Shown here one piece after another: positions 8,832-17,706 of a DNA stretch of 33,837 bases. The DNA is from an uncultured Paraglaciecola sp. (GTDB lineage: Bacteria; Pseudomonadota; Gammaproteobacteria; Enterobacterales; Alteromonadaceae): the NCBI RefSeq assembly GCF_913020055.1, contig NZ_CAJWCF010000052.1:1-33837 (forward strand). Direction: 5' to 3'. A program made the position numbers and the translations under genes. Under the pieces are notes generated by a model that searched no databases, was not told the origin of the DNA, and saw nothing but the letters and a program-made list of their open reading frames with translations. Position 1 is the first letter of the stretch; the number at the start of each line of letters is the position of its first letter.

Positions 8832-9722
8832 ATGAAAATATTATATCTCCTACCATTAGTTTTATTGGCAGCATGCTCCTCGGAAGTGCCTGAGAAGTCA
8901 TTGTCAGAATCGAAACCTACTACCGTTGTTGGCGAACTCGTGCCCACGACAAGTCGATATTTCAATTTTGTGCCTACTCCTTCTATTTTGATTTTCTCAG
9001 AGACGCGAGATTGGCGACATGAAGAAGGGATTGCGGGTGCAAACCTGGCCATTATGAAGGCCGCAAAAGAAATGGGACATGGTTATTACACAACTGAACA
9101 CAGTGGAATATTTAACGAAAAGGACTTAGCCCGTTTTGACGTTGTTGTGTTTAATAACATGACAGGCGACGCGCTAACGCCAGAAGAAGAAACGGCGTTT
9201 GCTAAGTGGCAGTCTAAAGGTAATGGTACCGTTTTATTACATGGTGCTGGTGATGACTCCCATCAAGATTGGGATTTTTATCACAATGAAGTATTAGGCG
9301 CGACCTTTGTTAGTCATCCAATGGACCCGCAATTTCAAGAAGCACGGGTTGAAGTGTTAGCCCCCAAACATCCAGTTATGCAAGGCCTTCCAAGTGAGTT
9401 TATGGCGACAGACGAATGGTATACATTTGAAGCTGTGCCAAGTGATGACTTTATTGTTTTAGCAGGCTTGGATGAAAGTACTTATAGCCCAGTGAATAAC
9501 GCTTATGGCGATCGTTCCGATTTACGTATGGGGCCAAAAACCTCAGATCACCCTATCATTTGGGCGCGTTGTTTAGGCGATAATCAGGCCCGCACAGTCT
9601 TTACGGCTATGGGTCATCGATATGAAACTTTTGAGACCACTGAAGCATTGCTTATTTTGAAAAATATGCTGAATTGGGCGGCTAAGAAAACTGATCCTGA
9701 ATCTAGTGGTTGTGCTAAATAG
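8832..9722 (+). CDS. ThuA-like domain lipoprotein
   Basis: This 296-residue protein has a lipoprotein signal (LLAAC, Cys15). From about residue 50 it has a ThuA-like fold, a class-I-glutamine-amidotransferase-like domain named for a trehalose-utilisation protein. Recognisable segments are ILIFSETRDWRHEEGI, VVVFNNMTGD, GTVLLHGAGDD, HPVMQGLP and TVFTAMGHRYETF. Such secreted proteins are common in carbohydrate-using marine bacteria, but their reaction is poorly defined. No Shine-Dalgarno is visible before the ATG. The gene is divergent from the Fur-controlled receptor, and a strong terminator follows it. Confidence 0.85.
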   Translation: MKILYLLPLVLLAACSSEVPEKSLSESKPTTVVGELVPTTSRYFNFVPTPSILIFSETRDWRHEEGIAGANLAIMKAAKEMGHGYYTTEHSGIFNEKDLARFDVVVFNNMTGDALTPEEETAFAKWQSKGNGTVLLHGAGDDSHQDWDFYHNEVLGATFVSHPMDPQFQEARVEVLAPKHPVMQGLPSEFMATDEWYTFEAVPSDDFIVLAGLDESTYSPVNNAYGDRSDLRMGPKTSDHPIIWARCLGDNQARTVFTAMGHRYETFETTEALLILKNMLNWAAKKTDPESSGCAK

Positions 9723-9762
9723 CCACTCATTGCTGATTTTTAATATCAGTAAAAAATAAAGT

Positions 9763-9807
9763 AAAGTTTGCTATGGGTGGGACTCAGTCTAATCCTTAGC
9801 AAACTTT
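9763..9807 (+). terminator. Intrinsic terminator after the ThuA-like gene
   Basis: A perfect 11-bp inverted repeat (AAAGTTTGCTA / TAGCAAACTTT) with a 23-base loop runs directly into a T tract (TTTTTC, to 9809). It lies 40 bases after the stop. Confidence 0.7.
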
Positions 9808-9942
9808 TTCTCCAACGCCCCTGTTTAGATACATCAATACGTTTACTTATCTTGAATTCAGTCATTTTTGATGGCTTTTGCGTGTCTTCGTAATAGACTC
9901 GTGACGTTTTGCATATCTCAATTTAAATAGGATGAAGCGAGT

Positions 9943-11004
9943 TTGAAAAAATTAATCTTTAGTTTAGTCGGTATTTTGGTGCTTTTACTGGTCATTTTTA
10001 TTTTCCTGCCAGCGCCTATTTCACCGGTGGCTTATTCACCGTCCCAAGCGCAACCACTTACTGATGTGCTGGCAAGCAACAGCCTTTTACAGAAGGCGGA
10101 ACTGTTGGCCGTCGGAAAAATCAATGGCCCTGAAGAAGTGGCAATTGACAGTCAAAATCGCGTTTATGGTGGCACCCAAGATGGTGACATTGTGCGGATA
10201 ATGGCAGATGGTCGGTTAGAGGTTTTTGCGCAAACCCATGGGCGACCTTTGGGAATGTTGTTTGATAAAAATCAGAACCTCATTGTGTGTGATGCGTATA
10301 AAGGATTACTGTCGATTAATCCTGTTGGTGAGATTACAGTGCTGGTTAATACAGCGAATGATATTCCTCTGAAGTTTACCGATGCCTTGGATATTTCCAG
10401 CGATGGCATCGTTTATTTTACCGATGCGAGCAGCAAATATGAGCAAACTGAATACCTTTACGACCTCTTAGAAGCAAAACCTCATGGCAGGTTTCTTAGT
10501 TACAACCTCAACACTGGTGAGACAAAACTGCTAGTGGATAACCTGTACTTTGCCAATGGTGTGGCGTTATCTCAAGACGAAGACTTTGTTTTAGTGAATG
10601 AGACATACCGCTACCGGATCCTCCGATACTGGTTGAAGGGCCCCAAAGCCGGTACTCATGATATTTTTATTGATAATCTACCCGGGTTTCCCGATAACAT
10701 TACCAGCAATGGTAAAGGTAAGTTTTGGTTGGCTCTGTTTACGGTTCGCAATGATGATATAGACAGTCTGCATGTTTCGCCTTTTCTAAAAAAACAAATG
10801 TCCAAGTTACCCAAGTCTATGTGGCCTAAACCAAAACCTTACGGCTTAGTTTTGGCTCTAAACGAACAAGGCGTAATTACCCAAAGTTTACATGAACCCA
10901 CAGGTCAGCATCTAAAGGAAATTACCTCTGCCCGTGAACATCAGGGTTATCTGTATTTAGGTAGTTTGCATAATGATCGGATCGGAAAGTATAAATTGCC
11001 TTAA
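9943..11004 (+). CDS. SMP-30/strictosidine-synthase-like beta-propeller protein, membrane-anchored
   Basis: The product is 353 residues, with an N-terminal hydrophobic anchor (about 4-24) and a six-bladed propeller of the SMP-30/gluconolactonase and strictosidine-synthase-like group. Typical segments are GPEEVAIDSQNRVYGGTQDG, FTDALDISSDGIVYFTDAS, NGVALSQDEDFVLVNET and LPGFPDNIT. Family members are esterases or lactonases, and animal homologues are called adipocyte plasma-membrane-associated protein. The start is TTG with an upstream TAGGATGAAG. A five-codon ORF (ATG 9932 to TGA 9946) overlaps the TTG and may couple its translation. The 8-base gap to the convergent mtfA leaves no separate terminator. 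Confidence 0.82.
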   Translation: MKKLIFSLVGILVLLLVIFIFLPAPISPVAYSPSQAQPLTDVLASNSLLQKAELLAVGKINGPEEVAIDSQNRVYGGTQDGDIVRIMADGRLEVFAQTHGRPLGMLFDKNQNLIVCDAYKGLLSINPVGEITVLVNTANDIPLKFTDALDISSDGIVYFTDASSKYEQTEYLYDLLEAKPHGRFLSYNLNTGETKLLVDNLYFANGVALSQDEDFVLVNETYRYRILRYWLKGPKAGTHDIFIDNLPGFPDNITSNGKGKFWLALFTVRNDDIDSLHVSPFLKKQMSKLPKSMWPKPKPYGLVLALNEQGVITQSLHEPTGQHLKEITSAREHQGYLYLGSLHNDRIGKYKLP

Positions 11005-11012
11005 GCGGCGTC

Positions 11013-11867
11013 CTAGTTACCCTTGTCTTTTGACCATTGTTTGGGGTCGAGTAAATAACACTGTTTAAATTGTTCATATAGTTCAGGGTGGTGATGCTCT
11101 AGCTGGTGGGGTTTCTCAAAAAATGTTTCAGTCACTACAGCAAAAAACTCAGCGGGGGAGGTGGCACCATAACTGTCAATCACATCATCCACGCCATTAG
11201 CCCACTTTTGTTGTTGCACATTAAACTCGGCATTTAAAACTTGTGACCATTGTTGATATTGCTGTGCTGTAGGTAACAAGGGCAGACCATCCATTGCTGC
11301 ATTTTCTTCATCTAATTTGTGGGCAAACTCATGCATCACCACATTGTGTCCATCGCGACTATCTCTTGCACCTTGCAGCACGTGATTCCATGCCAGTATG
11401 ACTGGACCTCGGTGCCATGACTCTCCTGCTCTGGTGCTTGTACCGGTAATATGCAACATGCCTTCTGTTCGCGTACTGCTGGCCACGTAGGTCTCGGGGT
11501 AAACCAATATACTGCGAAAACCGGGATAATAATTACCAGGCCGATTGAGTATTAATAAACACGCTTGAGCGGCTATTAACACTCTTATTTGGTCTTTTAT
11601 TTCGAGGCCATTGCGCCCAACAATGTCTTTTTCAGCTAAAAATACTTGAATATGACCGGCTAACTTATTCTGTAACTCATCGGGTAAACGCGCATATAAC
11701 GGGAATTGGCTTTGCAATATATGCAAGTATTCGGGCGGGAGTGGTTGTGCGCTTAATTGTATACGTTTTAATTCACGTTGTTTTATCTTGCGTTTATCCA
11801 AGTAAAACCACGCCAGCATAACCAAAATGGGTAAGCTTAGTAAAAAATAAATGAGACTTTGGCGCAT
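11013..11867 (-). CDS. mtfA: MtfA-type zinc metallopeptidase (M90 family), membrane-anchored
   Basis: This 284-residue protein carries the zinc motif H179-E180-F-A-H183 in VVMHEFAHKLDEE. A likely third-ligand glutamate lies in SPAEFFAV (about 240). In E. coli MtfA binds the glucose-PTS repressor Mlc and is a peptidase. Here an N-terminal hydrophobic segment (4-22) followed by KRKIKQR predicts an inner-membrane anchor with the catalytic domain in the cytosol, which E. coli MtfA lacks. It lies 75 bases after the permease gene on the same strand and may be read through from that operon. Confidence 0.88.
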   Translation of the reverse strand: MRQSLIYFLLSLPILVMLAWFYLDKRKIKQRELKRIQLSAQPLPPEYLHILQSQFPLYARLPDELQNKLAGHIQVFLAEKDIVGRNGLEIKDQIRVLIAAQACLLILNRPGNYYPGFRSILVYPETYVASSTRTEGMLHITGTSTRAGESWHRGPVILAWNHVLQGARDSRDGHNVVMHEFAHKLDEENAAMDGLPLLPTAQQYQQWSQVLNAEFNVQQQKWANGVDDVIDSYGATSPAEFFAVVTETFFEKPHQLEHHHPELYEQFKQCYLLDPKQWSKDKGN

Positions 11868-11942
11868 AGCTTTTCTGTGAATTAGGTAAGGTCAAACCCT
11901 AGCTTAGCAATATTGGCCACTGCCAAGTAATAAAAAGTTTCA

Positions 11943-12674
11943 TCAATCAATTAGTAAACGTGCTGAATTCACCAGTAGTATTAGACCCACTATTAGCAAC
12001 AAGCTAAACACCACTTTTAGAAACAATTGCTCGTTAATTTTATGATGCAGAATATTACCCAACCAAGCACCTACAAACACACAAGGTGCCAAAATTAGTA
12101 TATTCAAGCTTTGACCCACCAGTTTGCCTTGCCATAAAAACCAGCATGTCAGGGCTAGATTCAGGGTTGCCCACAGTGTTAATAAAGTCGCGCGAAATGC
12201 CTGTTTATTAATTTGGCTACGGGCCAGTGCATACACCAGTAATGGCCCGCCAGAAGCAAATAACCCATGCACTATACCAGCGGTACTAATGGTTAGGTTA
12301 CGACCGGCCGTGCTTTGAGGTGCGCTATTCGACGAGAATAAAGAGCGTAACGAAACCCAGATAATTAATACGGCAAAAATTAACTTGGCCCATAGTTCAT
12401 TAATTAACGGCGAGAATAAAACACCGGCTAATAATCCCAGCAACATTAAAGGTAGTATGCGTTTAAGCAACAGCTGGGTTTCGATATGGCGCCGATTCAT
12501 CCATGCCATAGGGATAGTCATCATAATATTCAGAACCACCAATAATGGCACTAATGTTTTGATATCAAACACCAAAGCACCGAAGGTGAGGGCTAATACA
12601 ATGCTGCCAAACCCGGTCATGGCTTGAATCGCAAATGCACCCAACACACACAGCGCTAGAAATAACAGACTCAT
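11943..12674 (-). CDS. TauE/SafE (TSUP) family membrane permease
   Basis: This 243-residue protein has about eight hydrophobic helices and the TSUP landmarks FAIQAMTGFGSIVLAL near the N-terminus and GIVHGLFASGGPLLV mid-protein. The family moves sulfite, sulfonates or other small organic anions; the substrate here is unknown. The start at 12674 (MSLLFLALC) is preferred to an upstream in-frame start at 12737 because its ATG overlaps the SDR stop (ATGA) and begins directly with the first helix. It is the last gene of the five-gene operon. Confidence 0.87.
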   Translation of the reverse strand: MSLLFLALCVLGAFAIQAMTGFGSIVLALTFGALVFDIKTLVPLLVVLNIMMTIPMAWMNRRHIETQLLLKRILPLMLLGLLAGVLFSPLINELWAKLIFAVLIIWVSLRSLFSSNSAPQSTAGRNLTISTAGIVHGLFASGGPLLVYALARSQINKQAFRATLLTLWATLNLALTCWFLWQGKLVGQSLNILILAPCVFVGAWLGNILHHKINEQLFLKVVFSLLLIVGLILLVNSARLLID

Positions 12675-13459
12675 GAATGACTCTCTAATTCTGTGGCAAA
12701 TTTGCGGCGCATTAAACGCATAAATAAACTCGGCCATAACCGATATAACAAGCTAAACACTAAAGTAAGAGGCTCTGGAAACAGGCGTTGTTTGTTATTG
12801 CGGATTGCTTTAACAATTTTTTTGACCATCCAATTGGCACTATGAATATGACCCACGGTAGATCTTGGGTGTGTTGCTTGGTTTCCATCTCCACCTAGTG
12901 CATTTTGATTGATTGGTGTATCGATAAAACTGGGGTAGACCATCAGTACAGTTAAACCGCTGTCGAGTAATTCGCCGCGTAGAGTTTCAAAATACTGATG
13001 TAATGCTGATTTGGCAGCACAATATCCCGCTCGGCCAAGCACGGGCATCCAGCCAGCCATGGAACTGATATTCACAATTTTGCTTTTGCATTCTAGCAGT
13101 CGTGGCAGAAGCCCCTGGGTCAATCGCACCGGAGCATGAAAATCTACTGCCATTACTTGTTCAATTACCTTGGCCTGAGTGTGCCTGACCTGCGAACGGT
13201 GAGTAATACCGGCATTATTGATCAGCAGCGCGATATTCGGATTATGTTGGCTGATTTGCGCAACAAGTTCGTCTACTGACTGCATATTGGATAAATCACA
13301 GGTAAACAGTTTACAGTCAGTAAATTGTTGGTTTAAGGCGTTCAGTTTGTCGGCCTGCACATCAACTAGATAAAGCTGGTATTCAGCTGCCAGTTGATTA
13401 GCCATTTCTAAACCTAAACCCGACGCCGCACCGGTTATTATGGCAACGGGTTTATTCAT
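12671..13459 (-). CDS. Short-chain dehydrogenase/reductase
   Basis: This is a 262-residue classical SDR. It has the cofactor motif TGAASGLG (9-16), the acidic D33 after the second strand (suggesting NAD preference), NNAG (81-84), catalytic serine near 132-133 and Y146xxxK150. The C-terminal region (about 225-262) is basic and hydrophobic, which suggests membrane association and a lipophilic substrate. It overlaps the epimerase gene by eight bases and the permease gene by four, so the three are co-translated. Confidence 0.92.
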   Translation of the reverse strand: MNKPVAIITGAASGLGLEMANQLAAEYQLYLVDVQADKLNALNQQFTDCKLFTCDLSNMQSVDELVAQISQHNPNIALLINNAGITHRSQVRHTQAKVIEQVMAVDFHAPVRLTQGLLPRLLECKSKIVNISSMAGWMPVLGRAGYCAAKSALHQYFETLRGELLDSGLTVLMVYPSFIDTPINQNALGGDGNQATHPRSTVGHIHSANWMVKKIVKAIRNNKQRLFPEPLTLVFSLLYRLWPSLFMRLMRRKFATELESHS

Positions 13460-14381
13460 TGATCAGCCCTTGTGATTTTACAAAAAATTCGAACACTTGT
13501 TTGGAGGTTTTGCTAGGCACAAATCCGAATTGCTCTTTTAATGCTTTGTTACTCAAAACCGGACGATAACGCAGAAAGTCCAGTTGCTCTGGCCCGTAAG
13601 AACTGATCCCCAGCTTGTTACCTATCCACAATAGTGATTGCAGTAATCCAGCGGGCAAGGTCAGTAAAGGTTTGTTCATTACGGCGGCAATGTCTTGAAT
13701 TGACAGTGCACCATCTCCGGCAAGGTTATAGATGCCCACTTTGCTGTGTTGCACGCCTTGCAGAATAATCTCGGCTACGTCTTCATCCAAAATAAATACA
13801 AAAGGTGAGCGACTACCCCTGATGGCCAATATTCGTTTTTTACGGAACAGATTGGTGATCAGGTTGTTGGTATTTGCCCCTAATACTGTGCCCGGGCGGA
13901 GTATTAATTGCTGCAAGTCAGGATTATTGGTGCGGCAATCAGCCAACATGTTTTCGATAAGACGTTTGTGATGGCTGTAGGCAAAGTGTGGATTACCGCG
14001 TAGTGCATCGGTTTCACTTAGCCAGTCTGGGTTGTCGGCATGATAACCGTACGCAGCGCCACTGCTGGTAACGGTAAGGTGATTAACATTTGCTTTGACA
14101 CACGCTCCCAACACATTAAGCGTGCCATTTACATCGATGTCATAATCTCGCCGTGGGTCATCGGAAGGTTGTAAAATACTGGCTAAATGTACTACGTGAG
14201 TGAATTTCTGTTGCTGCATAAATTCGGATAATGCCGGATCGCGAATATCCATTTTGTGATAATCATAGTTTTCAGAAGTGGCATCGACTATGTCTATGCC
14301 TGTCACGTGTGAATGGGGTACCAGTGCTTTGACCAATTTCTGGCCGATGTAGCCTTGCGACCCCGTAATTAATACCTTCAT
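13452..14381 (-). CDS. NAD-dependent epimerase/dehydratase (extended SDR)
   Basis: This 309-residue extended SDR has TGSQGYIG (6-13) at the NAD site, catalytic Y135xxxK139 (AYSHHK) and SSGAAYG before it. It resembles sugar-nucleotide epimerases in sequence style. In this operon, with a monooxygenase and an SDR but no glycosyltransferase, it may instead act on a hydroxyl or keto group of a lipid-like compound, as 3-beta-hydroxysteroid-dehydrogenase-like members do; that is inference. Its ATG overlaps the repaired stop of the symporter gene (ATGA). Confidence 0.88.
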   Translation of the reverse strand: MKVLITGSQGYIGQKLVKALVPHSHVTGIDIVDATSENYDYHKMDIRDPALSEFMQQQKFTHVVHLASILQPSDDPRRDYDIDVNGTLNVLGACVKANVNHLTVTSSGAAYGYHADNPDWLSETDALRGNPHFAYSHHKRLIENMLADCRTNNPDLQQLILRPGTVLGANTNNLITNLFRKKRILAIRGSRSPFVFILDEDVAEIILQGVQHSKVGIYNLAGDGALSIQDIAAVMNKPLLTLPAGLLQSLLWIGNKLGISSYGPEQLDFLRYRPVLSNKALKEQFGFVPSKTSKQVFEFFVKSQGLINE

Positions 14382-15267
14382 TGCTGACTTTCCTGTGAAT
14401 CTGTTTTATCGCGCCAATGCCACAACCAAGTTAAACTTAGTCCGCTGATCAAATGCCAAATCCCCCAAGCTGCAGCAATAATGGCCATACCGCTAAATTC
14501 ACTGAAGAAAGTGAAAATAATACCAGTCCTAATCCAGAATTTTGGATCCCAGTTTCAAATGTTATTGCTCTGCGGTCGGCTCTGCTGAGTTGCATTAAAT
14601 ACGCCAAACCGTAACCCAGTGACAATGCAAAACCATTGTGCAGTAGTACTAATAACAAAAACCAATCCGCGGCATCAGCAAAGGTTTGCCAGTTTTTAAT
14701 CAGTGCCAACAACACAAAAGAGAATAAGGTGGTGAGAGAAATAATTCTAAATACACCCTGACTTTTAAGCGCAAAGTTGGAAGCAAGTTTAGCGGTTAAC
14801 ATACCAAGCAGTAAAGGTAATGCCAGTACTAGTATTACAAGAATTAAAATATTTTCAAAGGGCACGTTAATACTGGTTAACAACTCTTTAGTGGCGGGAT
14901 TGAGGCTGGCATATAACATAAAATTAAACGGGGTGAGTAATGCCGCAGCAAGGCTAGCAATGCCTGTCATACTAACGGATAGAGCCACATTCCCCTTACT
15001 TAAGTAGGTCATAATATTGGAAAAACTGCCGCCTGGACAAGCACCGATTAGGATCACACCTAAGGCAACTTCAGCAGGCATTGGCACCAGCATGGTTAAC
15101 AACCAACTGGCAGCTGGTAACAATACAAATTGCGCCAGCATGGCTACCAATGGTGCTTTAGGTTGACGTAATACCTGACGAAAATCAGCAGCGCGTAAGC
15201 TCAGCGCAATACCAAACATCATTAATGCGAGTATTAGATTCAGCAGCAACAAACCGGTAGATGACAC
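14378..15267 (-). CDS. Bile acid:sodium symporter family (BASS) transporter, frameshifted near the C-terminus
   Basis: The main frame (15267-14449) gives 272 residues of a multi-helix BASS transporter with GACPGGSFSNIMTYLSKGN and TFETGIQNSGLGLVL. After that point the frame degenerates and stops. The neighbouring frame carries the expected family ending (FTFFSEFSGMAIIAAAWGIWHLISG) and stops at 14378, overlapping the epimerase ATG as ATGA. One extra T in the TTTT run (plus-strand AAAA, 14514-14517) restores the full protein of about 295 residues. The start is GTG, three bases after the monooxygenase stop. Family members move bile acids, pantoate, pyruvate or other organic anions with Na+. Confidence 0.85.
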
Positions 15268-15270
15268 AGA

Positions 15271-16563
15271 TTAGCCTTGTTTTAATTGGTTAAGTTCAGC
15301 ATGGATAGCCCGCAGGTAATCCGCTTTGTGCACATAGTACGACATTCGTTCCACTTTTAGGTATTGCATGCCCCCATCGATACGTTTGTTGGCATTTTGC
15401 TGAATGCGCTGTTCAAATGCTGAGGCTTTGGCTGAAGATTGTTGTTTGGCTTTAAGGTAGGCGGCAACCAGTTGCGCCTGATCGTTACGACCTTGCCAGC
15501 CTAAACCTGATGCTTCGACCATACCCATCACAAACAAGTTGTGATGTTTTGGGGTGAATATATTCAGATAAAGATGCGGCGCAAAACCTTGCCAATTCAA
15601 ATGTGCTTGATCGATAAATGGGTAATCTAGTTTATAACCGGTCGCTTCAAGAATCAGATCATAATCGGCTTGTTCAGCGTTTATAAATTTAACGCCTGAT
15701 GCGGTAAGGCTTTCAATCGCAGGGCGAACTTTAATATCACCATGGCCAATATGGTGTAAAAACATAGAGTTCACAACAGGGTGTGACTCATACATTTTGT
15801 AATCTGGATCGGGCAATCCAAATGCGCTGGGTTTACCGGAAATTAATCTAACCAGTAGCCCATCGACAAATTGTTTGATTTTATTCGGTAGGCGAATTTT
15901 TCCGCCCAGGGTATCCACCGCTTTGCCAGCCACAAATTTTGGCAAAAAGTAATAACCTCTTCTGACTACCATGTCTACGGATTTTGCACGATGTACGGCG
16001 TCGACTGCGATATCACAACCACTGTTTCCACACCCAACAATCAATACTCGCTTATCAGCAAATATGGCCGGATCTTGATACAAACTACTGTGTAAACGCT
16101 CGCCGCTAAATTCACCTTCAAATTCAGCATGTTTGGGATGGTGTAAGGTGCCATTTGCCAGCAGTACACCGGACGCTTGTAGGATTTCTGTTTGGCCATT
16201 GTGACTTATGGTCACTTGCCAACCGTCAGCGCTGGGTTCTAGTCGCTCTACCTTAGTGTTAAAACGGTAATGTCGGTACAGATCAAAATGCTCAGCATAG
16301 TCACAAAAATATTGGCGCAATTGATCATGACGAGGATAAGTCGCCACCTCATCGCCCATTGGAAAGTCGCTGAATTCAGTCATGCTTTTTGACGAAATCA
16401 GATGCGCCGTTTGGTACATGGTACTGGTAGTGCTTTCTATATCCCACAACCCGCCCACGTTTGAGTGTATCTCTACACCAATTACCGGCAACCCCTGCTC
16501 AAGTAGACGGCGCATTGTACATAACCCCATTGGGCCGGCCCCGATTACAACATATGGCAACAT
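15271..16563 (-). CDS. Flavin-containing monooxygenase (class B, MymA/FMO-like)
   Basis: This 430-residue enzyme has two Rossmann motifs, GAGPMG (8-13, FAD) and GCGNSG (177-182, NADPH), and ATGY at 307-310. Between them lies F152-x-G154-xxx-H158-xxx-Y162, which fits the FMO fingerprint FxGxxxHxxx(Y/F) rather than the Baeyer-Villiger form ending in W. It would use NADPH and O2 to oxygenate a soft or hydrophobic substrate. It opens the five-gene operon, has a ribosome-binding site (AGGGG), and is divergent from the AraC regulator, an arrangement like M. tuberculosis virS-mymA. Confidence 0.9.
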   Translation of the reverse strand: MLPYVVIGAGPMGLCTMRRLLEQGLPVIGVEIHSNVGGLWDIESTTSTMYQTAHLISSKSMTEFSDFPMGDEVATYPRHDQLRQYFCDYAEHFDLYRHYRFNTKVERLEPSADGWQVTISHNGQTEILQASGVLLANGTLHHPKHAEFEGEFSGERLHSSLYQDPAIFADKRVLIVGCGNSGCDIAVDAVHRAKSVDMVVRRGYYFLPKFVAGKAVDTLGGKIRLPNKIKQFVDGLLVRLISGKPSAFGLPDPDYKMYESHPVVNSMFLHHIGHGDIKVRPAIESLTASGVKFINAEQADYDLILEATGYKLDYPFIDQAHLNWQGFAPHLYLNIFTPKHHNLFVMGMVEASGLGWQGRNDQAQLVAAYLKAKQQSSAKASAFEQRIQQNANKRIDGGMQYLKVERMSYYVHKADYLRAIHAELNQLKQG

Positions 16564-16584
16564 TTGTGTATCCCCTAAAAATGA

Positions 16585-16603
16585 TCAGGTAAAGGTTACC
16601 TGA
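16585..16603. promoter_or_regulatory. Inverted repeat in the monooxygenase leader
   Basis: A perfect 8-bp inverted repeat, TCAGGTAA-agg-TTACCTGA, ends about 20 bases before the monooxygenase ATG. It could be an operator or an mRNA hairpin near the ribosome-binding site. Confidence 0.45.
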
Positions 16604-16620
16604 ATAAATTCCCTTTGACG

Positions 16621-16656
16621 CTGGTCAGTTGGGACTAAAACTGGTTAATATGGGAC
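16621..16656. promoter_or_regulatory. Tandem direct repeats, candidate AraC-family operator
   Basis: Two similar boxes, CTGGTCAGT-TGGGAC (16621-16635) and CTGGTTAATATGGGAC (16641-16656), start 20 bases apart, about two helical turns. AraC/XylS regulators typically bind direct half-sites at this spacing. The pair lies midway in the 121-bp divergent region. Confidence 0.5.
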
Positions 16657-16684
16657 ATTACATTGGTTTATTTATTGAGTTAAC

Positions 16685-17659
16685 GTGCTTGAGTCCACTG
16701 TCACCACAGGTTTTACCCGCGCTATTGTGTCGATGTTGCCAATGGTTGGCATTAAAATTTCAGATGATCTTGAACTGGCTATCGCTGGGATACCGGCTGG
16801 GGAAAGATTGCCTATGTCGTTACAGGATCAACTCTGGCAACAGGTAGAGCAACAATCTGACAACCCAGCAATTGGATTGCAAATTGGTAATTTGTTGCAA
16901 CCTTCACATTTTGATGTGATGTTTTTTTTGGTATTGAGCAGTCCAGATTTAGCCTCGGCTGCCCAAGCTTTGGCGACCTATTCGGATATCATTGGTGAGG
17001 GTGGTTCGTTTGTCATCAAACGTTCTGCAAGGGGTTGGCGTTTGCTCTATCAACCCACCTTTTTGGCTGCCCAAAAAATCCGCATCGAGGCTATTTTGGT
17101 TTGTGTTGTAAACGGTGTGAAATGGCTGATGGGTGAGTCTTTAGTGCCTTTGTCATTGTCTTTTTCACATCCCCAATTAGCCGAGTTATCCGAATATCAG
17201 CAATTATTTGGTCAATGTAATGTGTATTTTAAGCAACAAGATAGTTACATTGAATTTAGCAATGAAGATTGGCAGCGCAAACTGAATGCAGCCAACCCAC
17301 AAATACAACAGCAAATGCAAACGCTGGCGCAACATCAATTAAGCAATCTACGACAGGGAGCGATTAGTCGTCAAATCAGAACCTTGTTATTACAACAGCC
17401 GAAATTACAACGGGCTCAAGTAGCGGCAAAATTGTCGATCAGTGCAAGACATTTAAATCGTAAATTGGCCGAAGAAGGGTTAAGTTTTAAAGATTTGTCG
17501 GAGCAAGCCAAAAAACGCTGTGCTATCGAACTAGTGCAACAAAAAAAACTAACCCAGGCAGGACTGGCCGAACATCTTGGGTATGCCGATGAAAATGCGT
17601 TTGCCAAAGCCTTTCGACGCTGGACTGGAATGGGAATTCGGGAATTTAGACGTCAGTAA
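16685..17659 (+). CDS. AraC-family regulator with Arabinose_bd-type N-terminal domain (VirS/OruR type)
   Basis: This 324-residue regulator has an N-terminal effector domain (about 10-200) of the type shared by VirS, OruR and similar regulators, and a C-terminal double helix-turn-helix (about 225-322) ending in the AraC signature region LAEHLGYADENAFAKAFRRWTGMG. The start is GTG at 16685; an ATG at 16733 is an alternative. It is divergent from the monooxygenase operon and is its most likely activator, acting through the direct repeats between them. Confidence 0.9.
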   Translation: MLESTVTTGFTRAIVSMLPMVGIKISDDLELAIAGIPAGERLPMSLQDQLWQQVEQQSDNPAIGLQIGNLLQPSHFDVMFFLVLSSPDLASAAQALATYSDIIGEGGSFVIKRSARGWRLLYQPTFLAAQKIRIEAILVCVVNGVKWLMGESLVPLSLSFSHPQLAELSEYQQLFGQCNVYFKQQDSYIEFSNEDWQRKLNAANPQIQQQMQTLAQHQLSNLRQGAISRQIRTLLLQQPKLQRAQVAAKLSISARHLNRKLAEEGLSFKDLSEQAKKRCAIELVQQKKLTQAGLAEHLGYADENAFAKAFRRWTGMGIREFRRQ

Positions 17660-17706
17660 TTAGGCACATTTTTAGCTATTCAGAACATAGTCTAGAGAGT
17701 GCCGCT

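Noticed and set aside
15271..16563. Baeyer-Villiger monooxygenase assignment for the flavoenzyme
   Set aside because: The fingerprint ends in Y162, the FMO form, not the tryptophan of Baeyer-Villiger enzymes.
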